In this document: positions 35,931 through 47,908 of the stretch, one piece after another | How positions within the stretch are numbered: position 1 is the first letter of the stretch | Layout of the letters: each line of letters opens with the position of its first letter | Source of the DNA: Reticulitermes lucifugus | Lineage: Eukaryota; Arthropoda; Insecta; Blattodea; Rhinotermitidae | Length of the DNA: 64,000 bases | Assembly: GCA_026260175.1 (NCBI GenBank) | Contig: JAKCWW010000302.1 | Span: forward strand, 54,212 to 118,211 | Reading direction: 5' to 3' | Made by a program: the position numbers and the translations under genes | The notes under the pieces: generated by a model | What the model was told of the DNA's origin: nothing | The model's input: the letters and a program-made list of their open reading frames with translations, nothing else | The model's database searches: none

Positions 35931-36381
35931 GATCTTGGTGTTAGTATTGTGTATTGTTATCGGAAGAAGAAGCGGACGAAGCCTTAGGGACCTTCAAACA
36001 GAGCGGTGTTTCTTCGGATATCGAAGAGCAATGAAAATAAAAGTAAATCACTTAAAGAGATACATTTTAACGTCTTTCTGTCGAGTGAAATAAAATATAT
36101 TAGGGTTAATGGCATTGACCTGAGACTGTGTACAGTCGTCTGCTGTCTCTTCTTCCCTTATTCTTCTATGCAGGCGACTGTTAGGACACTGAGAAATTGT
36201 CGGACCATTATTTGTGAAGTCTTAAAACGTTTCTTCCTTCTGGTATATAGTAATGAATTACTCTTTTGACAATAATTAAAACATTAACTCGCTTTGTTAA
36301 TGCCTTCGCTGTGGTTTGTGCTGTGTCAATATACATACTTGTTCCTTTTGTGTTTATTCTACTTCTATATCACGCCCTCTC

Positions 36382-36642
36382 GCCGATCGCAGTGGCCGTG
36401 CGGTCTAATGCGTGGGTCTGCGGCCGCTTGCTTACTGGGATTGTGGGTTCGAATCCCACCGAGGCATGGATGTCTGTCTCTTGTGAGTGTTGTGTGTTGT
36501 CAGGTAGAGGTATCTGCGACGAGCTGGTCCCTCGTCCAGAGGAGTCCTACCGAACGTGGTGTGTCTGTCAGTGTGATCGTGAAGCGTCGTAAAATGACGA
36601 AGCCTAGGCCCCCAAGGGGCTGTCGAGCCATTGGGGGAAAAA
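36382..36642 (+). mobile_element. SINE-B, full length, fresh-looking
   Basis: It begins GCCGATCGCAGTGGCCGTGC, a tRNA-like head with GGTCTAATGCGTGGGTCTGC and B box GGGTTCGAATCCC. The body has GTTGTCAGGTAGAGG and CCTCGTCCAGAGGAGTCC, and the end is GGGGCTGTCGAGCCATTGG and A-run. A perfect 15-bp target duplication, ATATCACGCCCTCTC, lies at 36367-36381 and 36643-36657. The perfect flank makes it one of the youngest insertions in the window. Open frames of 108 and 148 codons across it are incidental. Confidence 0.96.
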
Positions 36643-36657
36643 ATATCACGCCCTCTC

Positions 36658-39600
36658 TTCCAGTGTCTTTCGGTATTTCAGCACTTCCTGAAAGTAATCC
36701 GAGGATTCTGGGTCATCATGGCTCTGTAACGCAGAATTAATTAATTAATTGTTAATTCGTTTCTATTTGTGTAAAATTAGAATATAACGCTGTAAGTGAA
36801 AGAAAAAAGTCACCGTAAACTTACAAATGTGTTTGTCCTTACGAATAAAAATGCATGACCAGACATTTTTTTAAGTTAACAGACCGAGTAATAATGAAAT
36901 GATTAACTTAACTAACCACTTAACTTCGGGTTCGGTAAAGCGTCGCTAAATAATCGTCTGAAAAACACCTGTAATAGTCGTTAAACTGATGTGTTGTGCG
37001 TTTGAATTAACTATTGATATATTCTTCAACCGTCTCACAAAAAGCCATTCTTTGTAGGTCTGTGATACAGATCATCCATTGAATATCTCTGCTTTGCAAG
37101 ATACGAGTAATAAATATCCTTTATGTACGATATCTATTCTGATAGCCTAAATCGGTTCGCTCAATAATTGACTCATGATATTTGTTTGAAGCAGACAAAT
37201 TGCCACTTTTAACTTACCCAATTTTGATGAGTAGTTTAATGTGGTGAAGTGAATGCACCTGTATATGGTGTCATTGCAGTTTTAGTTGCTTTAATGTGAG
37301 ATATACTGTGTATTGTTTCTGTATGATGACGATTATCGCTGATGTAGGATATTGTCCTCCATATTAAAAACAAACTAAAGAGTCTCTTGTTGGTTTTTTT
37401 TGAAAGTAGGGAAGCCAAATATGTGATCGGTTAATCCTGTGGGATTGTTCATGCATAGTACCAACATGAATAAGGTGCAGTATCAGGACAGTAGTTGTCG
37501 TGTGGATAGTCCGTGCCCCGCATAACTCTCCGCGTGTATTCACAAACGTAGATTCTTATTAACCATAGAAATGCAAGGGATATCTCTTATATGGGAAGAA
37601 GTCTCCTGGCTCATGTTTAGAACTACCGTCCTCCATCTGTGCTGTAGAAATATTTAATTCACACGACTTCCGTTTGAGGATGGCTGTTAAAATTCGAGCA
37701 GTGGAAATAAACAATCGTGACTCAGTGCTGGTTGAATTATAAACAAAATGTTCTGTTTATTTTTATATTAAATTATAGTTTCCCTTCCTGCCTTCCCTTT
37801 TCTCAGTATTCCCAATCCTAAAGGAAGTCTCGAAGTGTCTTCATTTTTCCCGTTTCTTCTTAGATTAAAATCTCTTGAATTTATTTAAATGGTGCAATTT
37901 ATGTAAGAACGTAGAATTAGTACCAACGAGTGTTTAAAATGTCTGTTCCCTCTTATATCTCTTCTGTTCACAGGTTCATCTCTCATAGCGCGTTTAATAA
38001 TGTGATTGACAAAGGTCTGTACTTCTATTCGAAGCACTTCGTGTGTTTTTCATCTTAACGACAGTTTCGAATATGAATATGGAATTATTGTAGTCTTCTA
38101 TACGTCTGGGTTAAGGAATACAGAATAATTACTATTTGCTACATGTAATGGTGCGCGAGACTTTGTCTGCCTGACCTTGTAAATATTCCCTGTCACGGAC
38201 TACAAATAACTTTGCTATTTCTTTTATCACAGCTACTGCAACCGATTGCGTACTGGAACACATCATGTTTACTATCTAGCTTTAAATTATAGGCACGAGA
38301 GGAGGAGTAAGTGTGTACTTTGTCCTTGATACTGAGTGCTGTATTACTTAACGATGTCGAAAGTTTACCGAGACTGGATTTCGTACGAAACAAACCCACT
38401 TATTCAATAAAACTGGTTTGCAAAATAGTACTTTTCTTGCGAATGGAGAGGTAAAAATCGATTATGATTGTTAAAGAATTGTATTCAGAACATAGCCGGA
38501 TCTATTTTAGTCTGCGATATTAAGTTCGACGATATTTTCGCGATTTTATTCAGTTATTTCAAACACTTTTAACATTGCCCAAAAGGTTTACTTGAAATAT
38601 TCCTGCACAAATAATTTTTCTTGCTACATGGTAATTTTGTCGAGCAGTAAATTATTTCTGCAGTCGAATATTTTTTGTGAAGTGATTGAAAAATTACGAG
38701 TGCCATCGTCCGGCTGTTACTGTGTATTTCCGCGTGGCTTTTTGGTTTGGTACCGACATTTTATAGTATCTCATGCCATGAATATGGAGGTAGCAGGGTA
38801 CTCTGAAATGTTGATACCCTTCTGCGAAGCTATTCGGCGTAATATTCAGAAGTACCGAAATCTTGGTACTCACCACTTTAGCACGTCAAAAGTTACGGCT
38901 TCCGAACCAGTTTGCTGAGAATCGATTTGATCATTAGAATAAATATCGATTATGGTACGTCTTATGCCTTCTTAGTATGAAGTGCGTGAATTATGCACAC
39001 AGAAGAGCGGATATATATATATATATTATATATATATATCGTCCATCCGCCGTCCTCCAGAACTACTCGGCAGTTTCAGACTAAATTTGGCATTTGCTTG
39101 TCACTAACTATTTTTCATATAATTTCATTACGATTCGTATCGCACCCCTGTAATCCGTGAATTACAGTAAGATAAAATTTAACGTTGTAAAATTTCGTAA
39201 GCCGATCATGGCATACAATTTATTCTTATATTCCAAGAGCAGAAATTTGTTCCTTCCGTAGTAAAGATGGCATTGTATCGATTATGTTGTTGGCTGGAAC
39301 CAGAAGCAAGTTATTTTCTATTTATGAGATGCGGAAGACTTTAGTATTGCAGAAGCTTCGAAATGCAAATGGAAGTTGCAGGAATGAAACGAATGAATTA
39401 TGAAAACAAGCTTGAAAGATAGGCAGGAAGAATATTGTTGCTGAACCTCTCCTTTCTCCCTGAATAATGTAACAAATACTAACAATTGCCTGTCAGAAAA
39501 TGCGAGCCAACGTACCTGAATTAGAATTCACGTTTCTTTTTGTATTCTTTACTATACATTACGTAAAACTGACTTTTATTTTATCCTTATGCAAGCAGCC

Positions 39601-40557
39601 TGGTTCTGTGTTAACAGAAGATCGTAGAAGTGGACTAAACATATTTTTGTGACACAAAAATTGAACTTGTAATGCAATTTGCTTCTCATTATGCTTCAAG
39701 TTCTGACAGTGTACTTTACGCTTCAGTATAAAACTTTTCACTCTTTTTAATGTAGTTCGCACCCGGAAATTATTGTTATATCCTGGATTTCTTATTCATT
39801 CCGGACTAATTTGTCTAGGTCGCCAGTAAAACATGTCAGAAGCTCTCGATTAACATGGTAATTTAAAGCAGGTCGTTTCCAAAAACAAATAGGGTTGCTA
39901 TGAAATTAATTTTACGCTGGAGGAAGTTTAAATTTCTCTACGTGAGTTCATCCTTTGTCTGTTAACATGATTTCATTACTTTATCTCTAAATATGAGGCA
40001 GATATATTTCACACATGAGCCCTTTGTATTTCTCATACTTTTAAGACCACAGAGTAAAATGCATACACTACGACTGTTCCATTCAGGTCCGACGTTTTAC
40101 TTAATATTCAGAACTTAAAGCTGTAGTTTCTGTAATCAGTAAAGTGTTACAGATACAGGTGACAAAGTCAACCCTTCAAGTATAAATTGTATTAAGTTTC
40201 CATTTCTCGTTATCAGTCTGTGTGTTCACGTAACAGCGTGCTAGTTGTGCAGCTACATGTATTTATCCCATTCAGCGCCCTTGATCTTGTACCATTTATG
40301 AGTACGCATGTCGCATTTGCAAATGAATAAAAATACCAAGGTGGTAAGTTTATTACACTGTGGGAATGCCATAATTCGTAACTAAATTAATACTGACTTT
40401 CCTTCGTGATACGCACGTGTGTAATTTGAATCACAGCCGGGTTAACAGGCATTGCTGTCTTCATTATGTCCGGAAGAATCTTTAAACCGTCTGTAATTCT
40501 CCCTTTCCAAATACCTGCCTTTTCGTCGCTCTTGAGCATGTGATAATTACTTTCGAT
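36658..40557. other. No gene; AT microsatellite
   Basis: Nearly 3.9 kb without a supported gene or transposon. An AT dinucleotide run with one phase break lies at 39010-39040. A pair of overlapping chance frames lies at 38592-38918. This is the longest interval of unassigned DNA in the window. Confidence 0.5.
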
Positions 40558-40570
40558 CTTATATAATAGG

Positions 40571-40851
40571 ATGGGCCGGGATAGCGTAGTCGGTATAGCG
40601 ACAACGCTACGGGCTGGACGGTCCGGCGATCGATTCCCGGTGGGGGCGAGATTTTCCGCACCCGTCCAGACTAGCCCTAGGGCCCACCCAGCCTCCTATA
40701 CAATGGGTACCGGGTCTCATTCCCGGGGCTAAAGCGGCCGGGCGTGGAGTTGACCACCCACCCTCATCTAGTGCCGGGGTTAAAGAAAGAGTAGACCTAT
40801 TTCTCTACTCCCCCTCTGGGCCTTCATGGCCTGTTGTAGGGAGAACTTTAC
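40571..40851 (+). mobile_element. SINE-C, tRNA-derived, full length
   Basis: A tRNA-like head, GGGCCGGGATAGCGTAGTCG (A-box-like), is followed by GGCGATCGATTCCCGGTGG (B box). The GC-rich body has CCCACCCAGCCTCC, GGTACCGGGTCTCATTCCC and CCTTCATGGCCTGTTG, and the end is AGAACTTTACCTT. Direct repeats CTTATATAATAGG (40558-40570) and CTTATATAAAAGG (40852-40864) differ at one base. It stands out as a GC island in AT-rich DNA. There is no other copy in this window, so the family call rests on structure. Confidence 0.88.
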
Positions 40852-40864
40852 CTTATATAAAAGG

Positions 40865-41344
40865 TGCAGTGTACGAAACGTCGTTACGTGACATGACAGT
40901 GGCTAAGGCAAGTCGTCTACGAGGTTATTGAAATTAATTGGAATCCGTCAAGACAAAATATTAAGGATTTGGAACACTTTTCTCCCCACCTCTGTAGGTC
41001 CATTCTTCTTAAGTAAGGGTGAAATAAGATTTAAATCACCTCCCTATATATATATATATATATATATGCTTCTTGCATAATTGTTATTCAACCAATGAGC
41101 GTGTGTTCTCAAATTCAATATGAATGTAATGTTACTGAGGGGCATTGTAGCGGCATATAATTTCCCTTTGAAAAGCAATTATAATAGGTGGCCGTGCATA
41201 CCTGGACACAAACATAACTGTCACCACTGACGATACAGTGATGGTCCTTTGCAGCAGTGCAACAGTCGCACCGTCACTTTTCACGTAAATGGGAAACAAC
41301 GCAATATCAGTGACACACATCGCGTTTTTAGGCGCCTTCGCAAA
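40865..41344. other. No gene; TA microsatellite
   Basis: A TA run of about 12 units lies at 41045-41068. Nothing else is recognised. Confidence 0.5.
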
Positions 41345-41985
41345 ATTGCGAAAAGCGACTATTAGCTTCGTCATATCTGTCTGTCCGTGCGCATGGAACA
41401 ACTCCGCTCCCACTGGACCGATTTTCGTGAAATTTGATTATTGAGTATTTTTCGAAAACCTGTCGAGAAAATTAAATTTTCATTAAAATCTGACAAGAAT
41501 AACGGGTACTTTACATGAAGACCTATGTAAATGTATGATAATATCTCGCTGAGTTCCTCTTAGAATGAGAAATGTAGAAGAAATCGAAACACATAAATTA
41601 CGGTCAGTGTTTTTTTCCGAAAATCGTACCGTTTATGAAATTATGTGGAAAAATGTGGTAGAGCCAGACAGGCCACAGATGACGATATAATACAGCGCAT
41701 GCGCTTTTTATGCAGGGTAACTAAGGTTGCAGACACGTGCTCAGAATATGTAATACTTCTTGGTTTTGAACGGCAACAGTGGTTAGGCGAACGCGCCTCA
41801 ATATTATGTTTGTACGTATTGCCTGTCTTGTTACTGATGAATATCGTAATGGTTCGTTGTGAACCATTGGAGGTGGACGCAGGGAATCGTATATTTCACA
41901 CAGCAGACACATCCACTAATTCTGCAAGGAATACTCCGTTTACTGAAGAGAAATACACACTAATCAAGAAGGTCTGAAGCTTGCA
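41345..41985 (+). repeat. Unclassified dispersed-repeat-like block with ORF
   Basis: CTGTCTGTCCGTGCGCATGG with GGACCGATTTTCGTGAAATT is followed about 250 bases on by an open frame (41645-41977, 110 codons). It reads RARQATDDDIIQRMRFLCRV, TKVADTCSEYVILLGFERQQ and WLGERASILCLYVLPVLLL. I recall very similar chance translations from many insect scaffolds, so this is probably a common interspersed repeat and not a host gene. No terminal repeats or catalytic motifs were seen. A real small protein with a hydrophobic segment cannot be excluded. Confidence 0.45.
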
Positions 41986-42071
41986 ATACATAACTAATTT
42001 CAAATGCTGAGTAGACGGATAAATATACCATCAAGTTAAGTCTATAATGAGTTAATATTGGCCAAAATCTT

Positions 42072-42114
42072 TATTTCGGCAGAACAGGAAACTTGGCGGA
42101 TTGTTCTTCATCAG
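42072..42114 (-). ncRNA. Possible hammerhead-like hairpin, variant
   Basis: The minus strand reads CTGATGA, AGAACA, a 15-base loop, TGTTCT, then GCCGAAAT. The 6-bp stem is perfect, but three bases (GCC) intervene before GAAA, so the core geometry is off. It may be chance or a diverged relative of the motif at 32147. Confidence 0.28.
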
Positions 42115-42214
42115 GTGTTATTGATCCCTTGTGTCAAGGCAACATTGAAGTTCTAAGGGTTGTGTGTTGTTGTTTCTGATTTAATGTTTTTAGTTGGTAG
42201 CTGTTGGATTGATA

Positions 42215-42390
42215 TGGCTCAGGATAGGGACAGGTGGCGGGCTGTTGTGAGTGCGGTAATGAACCTNNNNNNNNNNNNNNNNNNNNNNNNNNNNNNNNNN
42301 NNNNNNNNNNNNNNNNNNNNNNNNNACGGCCTGTTAGCTTCTCAAGAAGGACTCTGCTCCATGGAGTTAGTTAGTTAGTTAGTTAGTTGA
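42215..42390 (+). mobile_element. LINE-A extreme 3' end, with gap
   Basis: GATATGGCTCAGGATAGGG encodes [18 protein letters not shown], the last codons of LINE-A ORF2. A 59-N gap (42267-42325) follows, then CGGCCTGTTAGCTTCTCAAG, GACTCTGCTCCATGGAG and five GTTA units. The intact GTTA tail suggests a more recent copy than the one at 17818. Confidence 0.92.
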
Positions 42391-44310
42391 TAGCTGTTGA
42401 TACCGAGCTGTAACATTTTATTTCATCACTATATTTTCAGAGGATTAAGCTTCTTCCAGCTTAGAAACTGATTAATGCTCTCTTTCGACGTTGTCCCATG
42501 TGACCCCATAACATTGCTTTGGAATGACAATTTCCTGAAGTATTCTTGAAAAGGAAATTCTTTATAGCTGGTGTTCTCAGACTTTACTACATTCATTTAT
42601 ACGTGTGTTGAGGTCATATATATGAAATTTCCCACTTCTTGTCGCATTTAGTCAGCAATGTTTCGTAAAGTCTTTCGTTCTTACGTTCATGGGAGACAGG
42701 GTTTAAATAGAATAACCACAGGAGCAAAATTTGCCTGTTCTTCGCTTATTTGAATTCCTTCCACATAGCATGATTGTAGCCCAGTTAATCTTGAAAAGAA
42801 ATATACTTTTTACACAGTGGAATGGAAAACATGTTAGATACAAGTCCCGTGCATTATTAACTCACGCAATGACAGGTTACTAATCGGAGATATTTGAGTC
42901 GAAACAGTGAATCTCCCGGTAGGATCTTGAAGGAGGAAGGTGAAGAGATCTTTGTGCCAGATTTATTAACTCAGTTGTAGGGGCTGTTCCGTCGTCTTTC
43001 CCAGGAGAGAATGTCAGTTGACTGAAATTGACCTCTGTATTTGTGCGTTGTGTTATGTCGAGGTGACGAAACACCGAACCTTTCTCCGTCTGTTTAAATG
43101 GTAATTATTAATTTCACACAAATTCACAGACGTGTGCATGTTTACCGCTAAATTGCACACATTTATGAGGGACACACAGAACATTTATGAATGCATATAA
43201 ATGTTGCTACCCTGATGACAACGAAAATCATTAACACAAATTCTATGTAAGAATTTATGTTTATTTCGTTTGAGTACTCATTATCTTTGTGTTACTTCCG
43301 CGAAGTCTCTTCTACATAAACGTAAACAACTACAGCATAGAGTGTGCTGTGGCCGTACGTAAGGACTTTTCACCCAGTATAAGCTGCACCTACCTAAGTA
43401 TGTAGTTAGTTGAGAGCTTAATTGGATTCTGTTTTACGCTCCGCTAGCCTTACTTGGTTGCTTTTAAAAGAACATTAGTGCTTAACATGAAAGGTAGAAG
43501 AAATATCCTGTGTTACTGGGCTACTTATCATCATGTACATCGCCTGGAGGATTCTGGGGTATGTGCCATTTAAAGGATGGAAGTAGCATTATCAATTTGC
43601 CTTCGAATATTTTTCGTAACGTGTTAAATATATTAGACAAATATGAAATTACTTATAGTACACAATGAAGTAAATATGCTCATTATTACATTTCTGTAAA
43701 TTTCAGTGTGTGTTATGCATGAATAAATTTTGTTTAAATTGTTAATATTCCTAGGATTATGGGTAATAATATTAATCTTTTTGAATGTAATGACCAGACA
43801 GTATTTTGCCAGCTATAGCAATGAAAAAATAAAGGTTCAGTAATTATAGACCGATTATTATAAAATAAAAAGGACAAAATAATCTGCTGTTTCTTGCAGA
43901 CTGTACAAGTTTCAAAACCGGAGAATGCAGGCTTTTTCTTCGTACAATTTACCTTCATTCGTCTCTTGACAAAGTCAAAAAACTTCAGGGATGGAAATTA
44001 TCGGTCCCGTATTTGTGCTGCGGATGTCACACTGAGCTGTGGGTTCCGTTTTCTGCCATCTTCGTCTTTACTGCGGTCCCATTATTGTTGACAGCAAGGA
44101 CATCCAGGCTGTGGGCCCCCCAAAGTTAAAGTGGAGTCTGTGCAGTTGAGTGAAATAAGATTAACGAAACGTCTTCTTGTGTCTCAGCTTCCATATGATA
44201 TTACTTTAATATGTACGTTAATATTTATACGGTACGTGTGTATGACACATTTACAGATATCACTGTTGAACTGCTTATGAGCTTAACCAGGAAGGTACAG
44301 AGAAATAACG
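42391..44310. other. No feature recognised
   Basis: About 1.9 kb with no supported feature. Confidence 0.5.
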
Positions 44311-44314
44311 GTGC

Positions 44315-44655
44315 AGAGAATAACATACTATCCGGTTTTGGCACATATAATTCTGGTGATCAAATGAAGTAGAATAAGGTGGGCGGATCGTGTGGTACGC
44401 ATGGAGAAGAAGAGAAATTAATAGAAGAAATTCATATAGAGTTTTGTTGCCGAAACCTAAAGAAAGAATCCTTCGGAATGTTAAAGTGAACCTTAAAGAC
44501 TTAGGATTGGAGGTTGTGGTCTCCATCTAACTCGTTTGCGAATAGTGACGTGCTGCTCTGAATATGGTTATGACTATTCAGGTTTTATAAAATGAGGGAA
44601 ATTTCTTGATCAGCTGAGGATCTGCTAGCTTCTCAAGAAGGACTCAGCTCTATGG
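44315..44655 (+). mobile_element. LINE-A 3' end, decayed
   Basis: Plus-strand frames give RWADRVVRMEKKRN and, after frame changes, NVKVNLKDLGLEVV, matching the [13 protein letters not shown] and [11 protein letters not shown] blocks of the copy at 34150. Downstream, GGGAAATTTCTTGATCAGCTG, CTGCTAGCTTCTCAAGAAGG and CTCAGCTCTATGGA match the 3' UTR. The QDRDRWRA block is lost and the tail is gone. An 83-codon open frame on the opposite strand is antisense. Confidence 0.78.
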
Positions 44656-45122
44656 ATTTTCAAGAAGGATTTTTTTGTTTCGAACAGATGAAACTGTTTT
44701 CCTTCCTGTGAGAAGAGAGATAGATTGACAAGCGCGGGTTATAGATGCGGAAATTACGGCCTTTCTGTATTTCCTGTTGTTTTGGGTGCGGGAATAAGTT
44801 CACATATGGAGCACGATGCTCATGCAGATGACATATTCTCAGATGCAGATGGGAACCCGAGTGATTTCTTATTTTTTATGGGTTGTTCTGGACTTGAGTA
44901 AATTATCTGTGTTCCACTGATTGAACTGAGATGTTTCTTGCGATTATTGTTGTCTCTGGGATGTAATGTGAATTGTAGGGTAAATGCCGGTAGACCTTGA
45001 AACCTCGGATGACACTGCTAATGGTAGCAGCACACTTGCGTGCTTGTGTGAATAATTTTTGAAACTGGAATTATCCTAATTGCTTTCCAGGATGTTGTCT
45101 TCAATCCACTGTGATTTCAGAG
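44656..45122. other. No feature recognised
   Basis: No supported feature. Confidence 0.45.
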
Positions 45123-45171
45123 GTTTTAAAATACTTAATATTATTCATTCCGTACATTTTAATTATACATT

Positions 45172-45676
45172 TATAGTCCGACACATGTACAATTTAATCA
45201 CATTAATTGTGTAATTTCACTGTCCTACATGTTTCGAACCCTTAATTTGGGTTCATCTTCAGGGACTCATCATCTCAAATTACACTGTTTACACCAACTT
45301 GTACAATTTTTTACATAGTAAAACATGAATTCTTTATAATTGTGCATATACACTGTTTAAAACAAATAAAAGGTGAAAATTGTAGTTGTTGGTTGCGTCT
45401 TACATTGGTTAAAATACAACTTTTAACATTTTAACCAATGTAAGACGCAACCAACAACTACAATCTTCACCTTTTATTTGTTTTGTTTTAAACAGTGTAT
45501 ATGCACAATTATAAAGAATTCATGTTTTAATATGTAAACAATTGTACCAGTTGGTATAAATAGTGTGATTTGAGATAACGAGTCCCTGAAGATGAAACCA
45601 AATTAAGGGTTCGAAACATGTAGGACAGTGAAATTACGCAATTAGTGTGATTAAATTATACATTTGTCGGACTATA
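45172..45676. mobile_element. Foldback element, 505 bp, two long arms
   Basis: Two arms of about 245 bases (45172-45416 and 45429-45676) are inverted copies of each other around a 12-base loop. Each arm carries a hairpin motif: CTGAAGAT, a GAACCC/GGGTTC-type stem, then CGAAACATGT. They lie at 45231-45262 on the minus strand and 45586-45617 on the plus strand. A 12-bp direct repeat, GTTTTAAAATAC, lies outside at 45123-45134 and 45683-45694; the target duplication may be this, with about 40 extra bases on the left. There is no coding capacity. It looks whole. Inverted LTR-like ends of a Penelope-like element are one reading; a foldback DNA element is another. Confidence 0.85.
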
Positions 45677-45694
45677 AATATAGTTTTAAAATAC

Positions 45695-46779
45695 CTGCAC
45701 TCGGTGGCTGTACTTCATGACTACCGTGTGTTGAGAGGAAGTACAACTGAACTCCCAAGATGTTAGCAACATTAAAGCATAGAAGCATAGAAGTGGTTGT
45801 GTTGTCAATCCCCAACAACTGGAATCCTGCGTGGGAACCGATGATTATTGAAGTGGTATAATTGTCTGAAAATTCTTCTTTTTTTAATGTAAGCACTTGG
45901 TGTCTTAACAAAGTACTCCACGTAGGAAGACAGTCGCCAAATTAATTTTGCCATACTTAACTTTTCATAAGGTGACTGGCGGAACTCGGTTAGCTTAGTT
46001 ACGTTTATGCAAGCCGCAGCTTTTGCAGTTTCACTCCTTTCGCCGTGGCAAACTGTGTGCACACAGTTCCCCTCTTGTTGTGCTAACACCAACTGGGAGG
46101 CTCTATGTGTAAACTGTAACCGTTTTCATCTGCACTGCAGAAGAATTGCGGCTTGGCATGAATGTACAAGTCGTTATGAGGTTTCCCAAACACTTTGCAG
46201 AAGTCAGACACAATTTCTTTGTTGGACTTTGTTATTTGTCCGTAGCTCAGATTTTCCAACTTCCATAAAACGATGTCATGGATATTGGATGAGGCAATCG
46301 TAGTTTTAAGGTCCTTTACATGGTTTTTGGTTAAAACGCTTTTATACTTTTATTTCCGGTACGTGTAGCATTATTAGTGAGATAATTTATTGTTATTAAA
46401 TAAACCTTTATTCCAATGTGTAAATTTCCACACGCTTGAAAAGCCCGCCTGGAATTATTTTCAAATTTGAAGTGATGGTATTACCTGAAACAACGTCTAT
46501 CAGTTCATGTAATATTCCTGCCTTAACAAATAAATTTGGCTAAAATTTATAATGAATTAATACAGATCACTTAATTTAGAGTCTGTAAACCCCAAATAAA
46601 GCGTGTCTAAATATCCATAAGTATAAGGACTGCACTTTACCAGACCTCGCCTGGAATATTCAGCCCCCCAAACGCACCTATTAGTGGAGACACGTCCAGG
46701 CTTGTCTGTGAGTGCAGCATAATGACAACATACGCCCTGAAGGTTATAGATCTTAACGACGGGTAACGCGGGCAAAATG
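45695..46779. other. No feature recognised
   Basis: Overlapping 95-98 codon frames on both strands (45805-46092, 46007-46303) have no recognisable domain. Confidence 0.45.
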
Positions 46780-46787
46780 ATTTAGGA

Positions 46788-46999
46788 CATAGGTCTCTAA
46801 CACGCGACCTACGGGCCGCATGCGGCAAGCCAACTTGTATTATGCGGCCACGTTCGTAAATTATGTATGCACTATAAAAATTACACAGTAATTTAGGCGG
46901 TTAGGTATACCATTTACTGCTATTTGTCCCCGTGCGGCTCGCGACCTAGCCCGCAATAACCGGTGTGGCCCTTTGCAGTAAAAATGTTGGAGAACCCTG
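46788..46999. mobile_element. hAT-type MITE, 212 bp
   Basis: The left end is CATAGGTCTCTAACACGCGA; the right end, in reverse, is CAGGGTTCTCCAACATTTTT. The subterminal regions carry CGGGCCGCATGCGGC on the left and GGCCACACCGGTTATTGCGG on the right. Flanks ATTTAGGA (46780-46787) and ATTTAGAA (47000-47007) match at 7 of 8 bases. It is non-coding. Ends and duplication length fit hAT. The left end is more diverged than the right. Confidence 0.85.
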
Positions 47000-47007
47000 A
47001 TTTAGAA

Positions 47008-47906
47008 TTTACAGTTGAATTTAACTTTTGGTCTGTTCGTGAATCAGCATGATAATTTCAGTGTCCTTATTGAGCGAAGTTGCTTTACATGCCTTATGAG
47101 TGCCTTCCTCTGCTTCTTGAAGTAAGACGTGACAAGTTAATTATCATTGCCTTCCTAAAATCTGTGACAGTGATTGATGTATAGCACCACAATTATATTG
47201 ACCATTGTTCATTGTCTGATGTATAAGCATATTCGGTAGCCACGGCGTCTTCAGGAGATCCGGTTTCGTTATACTAACCAATTTATTACTATTTTAGTTA
47301 ACAGAATAGTAGCAACTGTCAGGATCACAAGAGAAGTCATTTGATTACTAGAATCTTATAACGACTATTACGCTACTGTATGACAAAAATAAAAATTCGA
47401 TATGAAGACAACCAGGTACCTGAAGAAACATCTACCTAAACGAATTATATTTCAGCCAGTGGCTATATTGTCAACAAAGTATATAATGACGAACTGGATA
47501 AAAAGCTATATATTTGGAGATAGGCTACTGTTTTGTAGTGTTGAAGTGTTGTTGTATCTAATGGCTGCTTTCTTTGTTTTATTTACCCCATTGCCGGTTA
47601 TTACCATTCACATTGATGTGGATAGATTTAGGCCGCATTCACCTTTAATAACTCCTCTCTCTCGTGTTTTTTAAGCGTGACCGGCTTTTGCCTTTTGGCA
47701 GATACTGTCCTGTAATGTTGCACGTTTCTGCATACAATTAATGTGACTCCTTGGAAATTGTCATTTGAGAGCCGAAATCTGTCGGAGTTTTAGTTCTTAT
47801 ACACTATTAGGGATTGTCCTTGGATACAGTGTGTTTGTTGGTCTGATTTATTGAAATTTGAAGATACTTCTCGGCCTTGTGGGGCTGAGGAAGTCAACGA
47901 ATAATT
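47008..47906. other. No feature recognised
   Basis: A 90-codon plus frame (47402-47674) with a hydrophobic stretch has no known match that I recognise. The rest is unassigned. Confidence 0.4.
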
Positions 47907-47908
47907 TA

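Noticed and set aside
36294-36740. 148-codon plus frame
   Set aside because: It overlaps a full SINE-B with a perfect target duplication; the frame runs through non-coding SINE sequence.
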